This document shows positions 15,101 to 27,100 of a stretch of 64,000 nt of DNA, piece after piece. This stretch comes from Sipunculus nudus (taxonomy: Eukaryota; Annelida; Sipuncula; Golfingiida; Sipunculidae), in assembly GCA_026874595.1 (NCBI GenBank), contig CM049313.1, forward strand, positions 12,707,508-12,771,507, in the 5' to 3' direction. How positions within the stretch are numbered: the stretch's first letter is position 1; the number at the start of each line of letters is the position of its first letter. A model generated the notes under the pieces. It searched no databases. It had not been told where the DNA came from and was given only the letters and a program-made list of their open reading frames with translations. The position numbers were made by a program, and so were the translations under genes.

Positions 15101-18100
15101 CTACTACTAGGGTGAACCTATCCATTAAAGAGGAAACCATAAAAGAAGTCAGCCTTAAAGCAGCCTTCTAACAGGCCATCACCACGGGTTTGCATTTGTA
15201 ATGAATTTCAAATATTGCTACTTAGTGATCAAAATCATCAAAGTTAGAATCATAGAATTTAGTTTTATTCTGGGGACGGTTATGCTAGCCTATCATACAA
15301 TAAAACAACAAAACATTTGACATAAGATCACATATTTTTAAATCATTAAATGTCAGACATGTCCTATTATTATCACCCTCACTCCATCCACATAATATTA
15401 TTACTGAAGCCTTTGGCAGACTTGCATGAATTCACATATACACCATGTGAGCCACACCAGTAATTGTTCTGTCATGGCTGCAGCAGTAAGCAGAAGCTTA
15501 AAGGGGCCCAATCACCCATAAAGCATGTTGAATAAACACAAAAAATAGATTCTTCTCTTTAAAATAAATCTGTACTTGCCAAAATATTCCCCTGAAAGTG
15601 TTTGCCAACTATTGTAAATGAGTGTTAAAAAACAATGGCCTGGGCGCAATCAAAGGAGTAAACATAACCATAGCGCATGCATTGCCGGGCATGCCAACAT
15701 ATGTCAGTCAGGAGATGCTCTAACTAACTGGCCTAAAAATATAATACATGATCCTGCTGGCTGAGTAACGCATTTGGGGCTCACATTCAGACCTCCGATC
15801 CAGCAGCCTTATTATGATAAACAGACACATGTAGCAAGCCATAACTAGGCATTAAACAACCATATGTGAGGTACTGAGAGTGTGCGCTGGGATTGTTTTG
15901 GACCAAAACTTTTGTATATATCAAAACTGAACTGATAGATCAGTGTGAAAGGGTAGGAATAAACAGCTCCAGGGACCTGTTGGAATAACATTTTACTGGA
16001 CTTAAATCCAGGAGCGGGCCTAAATACCATTGTCACAATTGTGACGTCATAATGGTTACCATAGTAACACACAAAGGCTGCTGGGCTTAAGTCACATACA
16101 TATGACTTAAGTCATCTTATTGCAACACACATCTGATTATGCCCCTTTAAATCATGGGAATCACCCTCCTACTATAAGTCACCATGACTCAGTATATGTG
16201 AATATCAGGCCTGTTTTACAAGATATTACAAAAAAGAATGCTATACAGTTATATGCTCAGTGTCACTTTCAAACAAATATGACAGTAAGGCACATGGAAC
16301 TGACCTGTTAGTTTGAGGACCTCTACTGAATACAAATTCCATTCTGGTTCTGGTGGGGCTCTGCGCTCAATCGCTTTGGTCAGTGCACTGGCCTTGAAAG
16401 GTGGCCACTTGCACAGGTTTGCTCCACTCAACCAACTTTTTGGCACAGCCTCCACAGCGTTCTCTTTGATGAAATGCACTACGGCATACATGGCTACTGC
16501 TCTGAAATTATGAAGTGTATTTATTTGTAATCATAAAGTAAAAATCAACATATATACAATCACAGCTCATAAATTTCTCCGCTTTTAAACAAACTGATTT
16601 CATGTGAATAATTGCCAAATTATCGCTTTTGACAGGTTTTTAAAGAAACTACAAATGGCTTGGTTCAGAGCACATATTTCTGCTGTCCCTTTATTTGTTT
16701 GATGCTCCCATTTTATGTTTATTTATGTCTAGTTCTAGTTATGAAACCCGGGGAACCCATAAAATTCGCTGTAGCTGAGACGTTATTCCTGGTGCAAGAT
16801 GAAGGCATTTTACAGCACAATATTTGAATGGCATGTAAAGAACATATTCTTCATAGAGAGAATAAAAATGTTTGATGTTAAAGAAACTACAAATGGTTTT
16901 GCTTGGAAGCTAAATCTACAAACAAATAAACAACATACACCAAGTGAATTATTGTAAATATGGAGTCATTCACCATTTATGTAAGGCATGGCCAAGTGCT
17001 CTCCATTGCTTCACTGTGCTGAATAACAGCCATGAATTTCGTCTATCCAGACTGACCAATCGTAAGTGATCAAATACATGTTGTAGCAGTGGTAGAATGT
17101 GTGTGTTGCCTCCTTGGGACACCCTCTGTGGAAGCAGAGAGCCTTATCTGAAGATGATGGTCAAATCCGTTCTGACCTAGAGTGACTGTATGGTTTAAAC
17201 CATTTTCAACGAAATATACTTAGTTTCACTGTTTGTTACACAATTGGATCCATATAAAGCTTCAAGAATCATTTCATAAACTCAGTCTGACTGACCATAG
17301 CAACTTTGTAGCAACTAATATTGTCATGAATGAAGCATTGGAATGCAAACAAATCCATTGTCAACTGGTAATAAAACAACTTTTAAAGATATATTACTAG
17401 AATCTAACTGTATTAGATTTTGTCCAAGGTGACTGACATAAGAAATATTCAGTTTGCAGGAGTCCAATGGATATGAGAAAAAAGACTCCCTCTTGTGGAA
17501 TTTCTGGCAGATAATCTTTCTCGAATTGTCATAAATTACAATGTTCCGAATGACATATACACTGTCACCCAAAAGAATAGCATTGTCTGGTTTTGCAGTT
17601 GACAACATATAGTCTTGCATATAAATTTGTTTGTACTGAGTGCAAAGATCAATATCATCTGTAAGTGGACCATTGTTGTGTTCCTTCTTGCAGAATACCT
17701 CATGTCTTTTTCTGGGTTTTGCAGTGATTGTACGTTCCGTTAGCCGACGAACAACTTGCTCAAGAGGACATTGAGGTTTTCTCACTAGTTTCTTAATGGC
17801 TTGAAGATAGTTTTCAAAAGGAAATGCAGAGAAATTATCCACTGGACCAAACTTTCTGCAGTGCTCTGCTAAGTGCGTCACAGCGTGCACATTATATATA
17901 ACCATTTCCTTTCCATATGCGTCACCAAAATGTGCGACAAACAAAACGAGTAGTTCCTTTGCATAATCACAATAATCCGCACAGAAAGTCTGGCTTGACA
18001 GAATTGTGATCCCAACATAAAAAAGTAAAAAGTTTTTATATAAAACATCCGGAAGTTTTCCTCGGAGAGCCACAGGGCCTGTGTACAAGAGAAAAGTTCT

Positions 18101-21100
18101 AAATTCTGTGGCATTCCACCTGTCTACCTCAGTGAGAGATCGTCCTTTCCGAATGAATTCCTGAGGCAGATGTTGTTTGAGGTTGATGATTGAATCTGAT
18201 ATCATTTTAATAATATTGTTGCCTAATCGCACATTCAATGGGCCACTCATCCAAAGGTTGATGATTTTTCTCATTATGCCTAAACATACCAAATGCATAT
18301 AATCCAATGGAAATTGTGAAACAAGACCAATGTTCAACTTTGTTAATGATGTTTCACCACGATGGTGCTCTTCATTCAACATCTCGTCAAATGCAATGTC
18401 AGTACGCGCTTGTGCTGCCTTTTCTGGAAAGGTCATTCTATGGTGGTAATAGACACCACTTTGCTCACAGAAATCACAACCATAATAAGCATTATGGCCT
18501 TTGGTTTTCTTCACGAAGGCACGTGCTGGTGTGTCACATACAAAATTGGTTATTGTGATTTTGTAAGCCTTCTCTTCAAAACTTACTCCATGCACTTCTA
18601 TATCCTTCATTTCCTCAATAAAGTTATTGAGAAACGCATTACTATCATCAGGTTTGGATTTCCCTACCCATAAGCCTATTATAAATGGTTCTGGTTTGTC
18701 CTCTTGCTGAACTAACCCTAATATTGGCCAAAAGGAGTCATTGCTGCTCTTAAAGAGTGGTAAACCATCAATGTTGAGCTGCAGTGACAGTTCATCAAGC
18801 ACTTGAAGATGTGTATGGATCTGTAAACGTTTTTTTATACCTTCAGCAATGCCAAAATGGTGGTACTTCCCACCAGCTACCTCCTCAATGTTGTAAGTCC
18901 GGGAAGTGCGCAAAAGTGTACGGGCATCTTTTGGCAGTATTGGAAAATATGGTCGAAATATAGCCAATAAACCATTTACATGAAGCAATGGAGTGCCACA
19001 TGCAAGTGCCCACTCACGAAGTTTTTCTCTGACTTCCAGATGGCCAGGGTTTTGCTCAATATTCAAAACATCAGTATCACTAGGCATGTTATATTCAAAG
19101 TCACTACCACTGGACTCGTAGATACAGTCTGGGGATTCCTGACCATCATCACTGTCACTGTAAGCTTCATCAGATAGACCCACTGAAAGTTCTTCTACTG
19201 AAGATTCATCTGCTAACTGTTCAGAATCTGACAACTGATCAGACTCTTAGTGGCAACGGGTTTGTCAAAGTTTGCTTGGCCTGTGCAGCTGCCCGACGAC
19301 GAATGGTTCTGTCACTTACAACTGTACCAACCAAATCATCTGCATCCATTCTTGAGACCTGAATATGAACATATCAGACTAATCTATAGATTTCCACCCA
19401 TCTTTGGCATTCTTCACATTGGTATAAGAGAAATTCACAGTACCTTTGTTAAAATCTATTTTTCAGTGCTACATCTGCTTTAAAAGGACACTGATTTGGT
19501 TAAAATATCAAACAAATTTGACAACTTGTCTCACCTCAGTCACGTTTTACAGAATCATCATGTGTCCAGTATAGTCCCCACATATGTTGAAAAGAAGATG
19601 TTGCTAAACCAACACCAAAAATGGAAAAAGACTATCTGACCCAAAACTATAAGGCATTATATATATATTGCAATATATGTTTTTGTTATTGTTAACTGGA
19701 TTTCTTTGAATGTAAAGCTGTTTTCAATCCAATGTACACAACATTTCTTGAATTTCAAGAAGTAATGCAAAAGATGCCATGTTGTTCTGATGTACCATTT
19801 TTAAAGAAAATTATATCCTTTTAAATAATTAAACAAATACAATTAAACCCATCAATTGGCATAATTTGATAATATATGAAACAAATCTTGGATAAACAAA
19901 GGTGCAATTTAGAATTGTGAATTCTGGTGTGTTATTTTCTTATATTTATTCTTTTGCAAATGATAAAAAATATATTTTATAAAAAAAAAATAAATACATC
20001 TGTGTGCATAATGTGATGTTACCTGACTAAATCAACTGTAAATGTTAATGCAATTTAGATTTGTGAATCCTTTAAATATTCAGATATATATGATATGATG
20101 AGGATCCAATGCAAACATGTGTTCATTATTTTCCTGTCTCAGCAGAATGGAAATAAAAGTTATTTGCTTTGTTTTCCATCTCTCTGCCTGTTTTTATTTA
20201 TTAAAAATAATTTCATTAAATTAGATTTAATGATCCTTTATGTATATGCAGAGGTGCTGAATAACTCCCACCTGTCCCTGTAAGCACTATTGAGTTAAAT
20301 TGCATATTGTTTTTATATGCAAAGATGTTGTAACTCCCATTCCCCTGCCCCCCCCTCCCCCCCCCCCCCCCTTCCAAGCCATTGAGTCCTGGCACCTGAG
20401 CACTGACAGCAATATTTTTATTGTAACTGCAAACAATCTATTAAATAAAGAAAAAATATCCAGGGGTTCAGAGATGTATGGAAATATTTTTATGTATTGA
20501 TGCTCCCAAATGTAGTTCATGTGACACCATGTCACCTGTGGCTTTATAATAGTACTTAAATAAAAAAAAATGAAAGGGCTGCATATAATTAGGCATATGA
20601 AAGTTTTAATGATAAATAACAATGCTATTGTAGCTCATCTGTCCATAAGTTATGTGAGCTATAGTCATAGTCCATTGTCCGTTGAGCAAAGAGAGTGCCC
20701 ACTGACAAGCCTTAAGGTTTTGATAATTATAATTTATACTATAGCTAGAATATTTTCAGCTACCACACAGCTGAGTATAATTTTCAGAATGTAGTAGGAT
20801 TAAGTTATATTGAAAAATGCACAAAAAATAGAATTCTATCAGGGAAGATGACCCTTCAAGACCAAAAACATTACTCCTGTGCAAGTTTTATGTCAAACCC
20901 CAATGTGACACAAAGCCTTGTTATAGGATGTACATTGCCTTTATTTTTCTTCAAATATATCACTGATATACCCCGAGGTCACAGCGAGGTCACATTAATT
21001 GTTCATGAGGGAATCCTTATTCAAATTAAGTCATGTGACAAATGTATCCAATAGAGATGAAGTGTTGTAATTTGGCATTGGACTGGAATGCCTAATTTAT

Positions 21101-24100
21101 AAGGCTACTACTTTTGACTTCTGCTCAAGTTACCAAGTCAGGGCCGATAGCATTTAAGGACGTCCATCGATCTAGGTAGGCCTACGTCCTTAAAGGGGGG
21201 ACGTACGGGCCCGTCCTTTAATCAAAGTACCGTACGGAAACTAGAGCCTTTGAATAGTTCAATTGAAACTGAATTATATGTATAAGATGGTACATAATGA
21301 AGCTTCAGTGTACTTGCAACAGCAATTTAATGAATGTGATCGATGAGTACTTTAAGTACAATGCTAAAACCACCCCATCACACCTATATCAGTCTCATAT
21401 TAACCATTTACTTTACATTTTCTGTATACAAGGATTCAAATATTTAATTCGTCAAATTTTCCTTGTTGCGATCTCCCTGTGAAATTGAGTGGATTGCTAT
21501 CAAATCGGCAATGGAATGTAGATAAACATTCCTCATTCCGTTAAAATTATTTTATATTATTCCGTTAATTATTCAGTCTAACATAAAAGTGATGTTGCCC
21601 GTGTGATAATGCACTCATAATAACTTGATTTTAATGTACTGTACCTCAAAGAACCACTCAAAGATCGTCTCGCGTCGGCCCCATATGGACTTAAGGCGCG
21701 TTTCCATGTTCGCGTATATGCGTATAATCATTTTGAAACTAGAGTGTTTCCATGTGTCCGACTCCGTCAGCGTATATGCATGAATATCGCCACCGGAGTG
21801 ATTTTCATGCATAGGGTCTGAGTGAACTCGGGGATTCGGGGTAAAATGACATCACGTCAACATCTTTTTTTGTGGAAGGCCTGCTATATCAACTGTACAA
21901 ATATATACGTCTGCCAGTTCACGCATATACGCATATACACGCACATGGAAACACATCTATTTTTCACGCATATATACGCGCACATGAAAACAGAGCTTTA
22001 TCAGTTTATAGAGCATGCGTTCTTGTCAACGGGCATCCAATCATATTACCCGACACATTGGCAATACTACCAATAGCTCTGAGCAAACACGGACCAATAC
22101 AGATTATAATGGGTATATCGCCCATACTCAATGTGTTTTCGGTTTCTAGGCCATTTTATTGCTGGAAACGAGTGCCTGTGGCAGAAAGCTACAGCATCCA
22201 CACCCACAGAGCCATCAGCAGCATACACTCCTTCTGCCGGTGATCAGCCGCGGAGATCTGGTCATGTCAATCAGGAACCCGAACGTTACTAGACAGTGCT
22301 TGGGTTTACGGGTACATGGGACTTATCTGATCGCGATCGCTCCCGCCTGTTTCATGGCTGTCGGCGGGGGGGCGGAGGGGGTGGTATAATTAAGTTCGCA
22401 GGGTATAGTTAAGTTCGCAGTTCCGCACAATGATCGCGGCAGGTCACCAAGTTGTCATGCGACCTGACGTTGAACTTCAGTCTTGATCGAGACAAGTCGT
22501 CAAGAAAAAAAATAATTTGCAGACGAGTAAAAAAAAAAAAAGGGGGGGGGGAATCCCAGCAGCAGCCAAACACCTCGACCGGCCGGGTTAGCCCTAACAC
22601 AGATTTTTAAAAGATTGCCTGAAATTAACAATTCATGGATGTGACTTGTAGTAGCGTTGGAAATGTTAAAAATATGGACTTAACAAACTGGGGTAAACAT
22701 GTCACAGCGTCAAATAAAATGATGATTATACATATGCAAAATAATTAATTAGGCCTAAGCTCTTCTTGAATATGACCAGGTATTAGGTTAAAAAGGATAA
22801 CTGTTATAATTTATCTCAACAACTTTAATTAGGATTATCCAAGATCATTTTTATAAAAAAAAAATTTTAGTCCTTTTATCAGACAGAGAAATAACCTGTC
22901 ACTTACTCACCACCCCTTCACTCTAAGACCCCCATCCCCAATCGTCTAGATCTGTTCAAAGTCATGCCATATTTATTAATCTATGCTATTTTTAATACAA
23001 TGTTTGATGATAAGCCATTTTTTATGATTTTCATAATCTTTCATTAACTTTTTTTTCTGATGTGTGATTAAAGTTCATAAAACAAACTCCATCTGGACAT
23101 ATTGAACATTGGCACAGCATTGGTCCGATGTTATACCAACTGATAAACAAATCAGAAAAGGCGGGAATGTCTAGACACAGCTATACATAGCTGTGTCTTT
23201 TATGAAAATAACACATTACAACACAAAATATCTGTATTTATAAATGAAATCATTAATATATTTATATACAATAGTAAAAATAAAAAGATAGGAGGATAGT
23301 TACACTCTTGACTTGTGTGTAATTGAAAAAGTATACCGCAATGTAGCCTTAAACCAAAATGGCCGTCCAGGCTGGCAACGCCCTGCACCAGGATCTCCCA
23401 GCTTCTCATTTTCTTTACAACACAGTTTAACAGAATACATGTCTATTTCATCTGATAGAAAGGATATCTGATATAAGCAATATCCTTTGATAAACATTTC
23501 AATAATAGAAAACTCATTTACCTGATTGTCTGAGGATTTTGGCAACAAAACGATGAAGAACTTGTACCTAACGTTAGTGCTTGTGCGACGAGTCAGCAAT
23601 AATGGCGACAACAGTGTACGTGGCAGCCTCACCCAACAGGGGTAGGTCATACCCTGATAGTTAATCATCTCTTGTGACACGGCTGACCAGGTCAAGCAGT
23701 ACAGCACACACAGTACAGACGACAGGAACAGTTAACATTCGCTGAATGGGCTGTCAACTGGGGCCCAGCAACTATATCGACCCGGGGAGGGGGGGGGGGG
23801 GGGGGGGTGCTATAGCTGGGCACAGTTGTAACTTAGGAATTAGGCATATGAGTTGTAAACAATCTTCTGTGTGTCGGTGTGTATGTGTGACTCACTAATT
23901 TCTGACGTCTAATTAAATAATTCATAAATTGACGCCACCTTGACATGTTCAACGTCGGCACAACAGTTGTCCCAACTGATCAACGACTCAGGAAATGCGG
24001 GAATATAAGCCTACCTTTTAAAAGTTTCTTTCCAACAATTATACCATCATTTTATGTTTAGACAAATTCCTTTATGGTCAATGATTTCAATATTCTTCAT

Positions 24101-27100
24101 TAAAATCTAATTTCTGACGCCTAATTCAATAATTTATAAAGCTGATTCTGCCTAGACATGTCCTACGTCGGCACATGGTTGGTCAGACGTCGTACCAACC
24201 GATCAACATTAGAAAAGGCGGGAATTTAGGCCTTAACTCGAAAAAGTTTATTTTCACTGATTCCTTACAATATGAAGCACCACTTTATAGATCTATGGAA
24301 AAAAATATAGATTAAACTTAATTTGGATTGATAAACTGATGAGAAATACTTACGGGACATGGTTTGTCTGCCATTTTTTGATGAAATGTCTTCCGTTCAG
24401 TTCAACTTCAAATCGGGGAGACGCATCTATGTAACAGGTGAACTTCAGTCTTCCACGCGCTCGATCGCAAATTATCGCGGCGGATAGAGGGCAATTAAGC
24501 GTGCTTACCCCGAATAGCGCATAGTTTGATCGAAGCGGTACTATATAACCAACATCCATGCCCTTTTGATTTATATTTTAAAAACAAAAAGCAATAAACG
24601 AAGTCAACTATAAATAGCCTACTGAAGTGTTAATGTTAATATATAAAAAGAACACATTTTTATTATGAATCTTCGACGCTCAATTTATAGGCGTAAATTA
24701 CACACACATATAGCCTATCCATAGAAGAGTCTCAAATAAATGTAACACGCACACATACATAGGCATATATATATATATAAACACACACACATAGGTATAT
24801 ATATATTAGAACTATTGCCTGTTCTTATTTGAATACAATCATAATCATGAAACTGTCATCCTTCAAAAGTCAGAAAATGTGCACGTTTGTTTCTAAATCA
24901 ATAGCAATTAATATATACCAAGTGCTTATACAACTTATACAATGCACATATTTAAAACATATTTTTAATAGGTAAAAACTGAAAGTATTTATATTTTAAA
25001 AAGTGTTGAATAAATACAATGTTCACAAAATAACACTTTGGAAACAAATGAAAAACCTCTAAAATTACTTATGTATTTATAAAAGTCGCGTTTTCATTTT
25101 CATATAGATATTTAAAATCAGAGTCAATACAATTAATACTAACGCAGCAATTTCAAATTGAAACCTGTTGTGTATGATTGCATGTATGCCTTAAATTGTT
25201 TATGATATTTCATGTATAATCAGTCCGTAATCTTTCTTTTCTCTTTTTAAATGATTGATACTCTGCATCAATATATGTACGTGTAACCAAATTCAAAACA
25301 GCCATTATTATTATTATTATTATTATTTCAAAATACACATACCTGTGAATGCTTGAGAAAAAGTAGAATATTGTTCCACACATTGTACCTGATTTGCATC
25401 CTGTCTAACGTCCGTAGTCTTCACAATATTCAGCAGAAACCACAAATCTTTGTTTTTAATCAAATTATACTATGCATCGAGTCATTTTTTTAAATTTGAC
25501 AATACTACAATACTCATGGGCCAATTTATAGAGCCCCGTAGTCTGTTATATATTTGGATAAATGCACTGATAAACGGATTAGTCTCCCATGAAATGACGA
25601 TTGGTGACACGGTACAGAACAGTTATCCAACGTTGGGGCGACGTCAGCTTGGGGACATAGTCATGAACTGGTCTAACGTTGGCATGATGTTGAAAAGGCG
25701 ACCGTGATCATTGGGAACATTTTCAGAAGAAAATGTTTGTCCAGCGTTGGCGCGATGTCGGCTTGTTACTGCAATCATGGGCGAGTAATTGCCGACATAG
25801 TGTATGTCTGACCAACGTTGGCGCGATGTCGGGTAGGGACTGCAGTCGGGGGAGCAATAGTCCCACAAGATCGACGTTTGCCCAACGTTGGCGCGCTATC
25901 GGCATGTTACTGCAATCATGCGCAAGTAATTGCTGAAAAAGTATATGTCTGACCAACGTTGGCGCGATGTCGGCTTGGGACTGCAATCGGGGGGAGCAAT
26001 AGTCCCACAAGATCGACGTTTGCCCAACGTTGGCGCGCTATCGGCATGTTACTGCAATCATGCGCAAGTAATTGCCGAAAAAGTATATGTCTGACCAACG
26101 TTGGTGCGATGTCGGCTAGGGACTGCAATCGATGGGAACTATAGTCGCACAAGATCGACGTTTGCCCAACGTTGGCGCGCTATCGGCATGTAACTGCAAT
26201 CATGCGCAAGTAATTGCCGAAAAAGTATATGTCTGACCAACGTTGGCGCGATGTCGGCTAATGACTGCAATCGGGGGGGGAGCAATAGTCCCACAATATT
26301 GACGTTTGCCCAACGTTGGCGCGACATCGGATTGCGACCGCGACCGTGACGACCATGATCGCGGTTGGCCCAACGGAGTTGTGCTAACTGGGTGGGAGCC
26401 TCACAGCTCAAAGGATATGGGTAACAGAGACCTTATTTCAGGTTTCCATGGAGACTTTTCATAGGTCTCTCACTGTGTGAGGAATGAAGATTCTAGGTCC
26501 AGTCTTTACAATTTGTGCCCTGTTGACAGATGTTCACATTTTTAAAGGTCTAAAAATAGAGCAAAAATTTGTAAAAAATTGAAAAATACAGGTGGCGCCA
26601 CCAGTCTACAGACACTGAAGAAACATCTCATGAATAATAAGTATGCAAAAAATAATGACCATCAGTGATGTAGTTAATGAGATATTGAAGTTTTTGTATG
26701 AAATTTTTGACTATTCTGGGGGGGTACTTTGGGGCCCCATAGCTCAAAGGATATGGATAACAGAGATCTAATTTCTGGTTTCCATGGAGACTTTTCATAG
26801 GTCTCTCAGTGTGTCAAGAATTAAGATACTAGATCCAGTCTTTACGATTTGTGCCCTGTTAACAGTTGTTCACATTTTTAAAGGTCTCAAAAATAAAGAA
26901 ACAAGGGACCTATGGGTCACGACGCTCAGCTGTTATATATGATAAAAAAATATTATTTAGAAATGAGGCACATGCTGGTTTTGTGTGGTAATAAATATAA
27001 GCTGTATTATGAGTTGTTGTTGTTTAGCTTATGTATGATTTTGATAGTACCTTTGGAGACAGGGAAGAGGATTGATTTCATTTATTTTATTAACAAATGG

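Larger units (their letters stand above)
19359..24353. other. Presumed ORF1 intron with smaller repeats
   Basis: AT-rich, with poly-C/poly-G tracts at 20347-20372, 22540-22551 and 23786-23807, a palindrome near 21154-21193, a MITE at 21694-21997 and three diverged direct repeats near 23060-24230. No further coding exon could be supported. Confidence 0.45.
8501..26392 (-). mobile_element. 17.9-kb two-gene DNA transposon, CACTA/EnSpm (CMC)-like
   Basis: Left end CCCAGATAGCACA and right end (reverse strand) CCCAGTTAGCACA form short terminal inverted repeats, flanked by a TG dinucleotide on both sides (8499-8500 and 26393-26394). The flanks are the two halves of one core unit of element A, which proves the boundaries. 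Both genes are on the minus strand: a DDE transposase (ORF1) and a nine-exon DUF4806-like gene (ORF2). Subterminal repeats rich in CCAACGTTGG lie at both ends. ORF1 places it in the CMC group; CCCAG termini are not the canonical CACTA/G, so the family is unsettled. Confidence 0.8.

Noticed and set aside
17878-18673. Other open frames over the transposase.
   Set aside because: Shadows of the 636-codon transposase frame, which has family motifs.
21637-21812. Minus-strand GRRETIFEWFFE ending at a GTACAG donor, a possible transposon exon.
   Set aside because: Short, no recognisable domain, no acceptor in phase; it abuts and partly overlaps the MITE.
25644-26411. Open frames with repeated RQRWANVDLVGLLLP-like phrases.
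   Set aside because: Translation of the 142-bp right subterminal units, not a gene.
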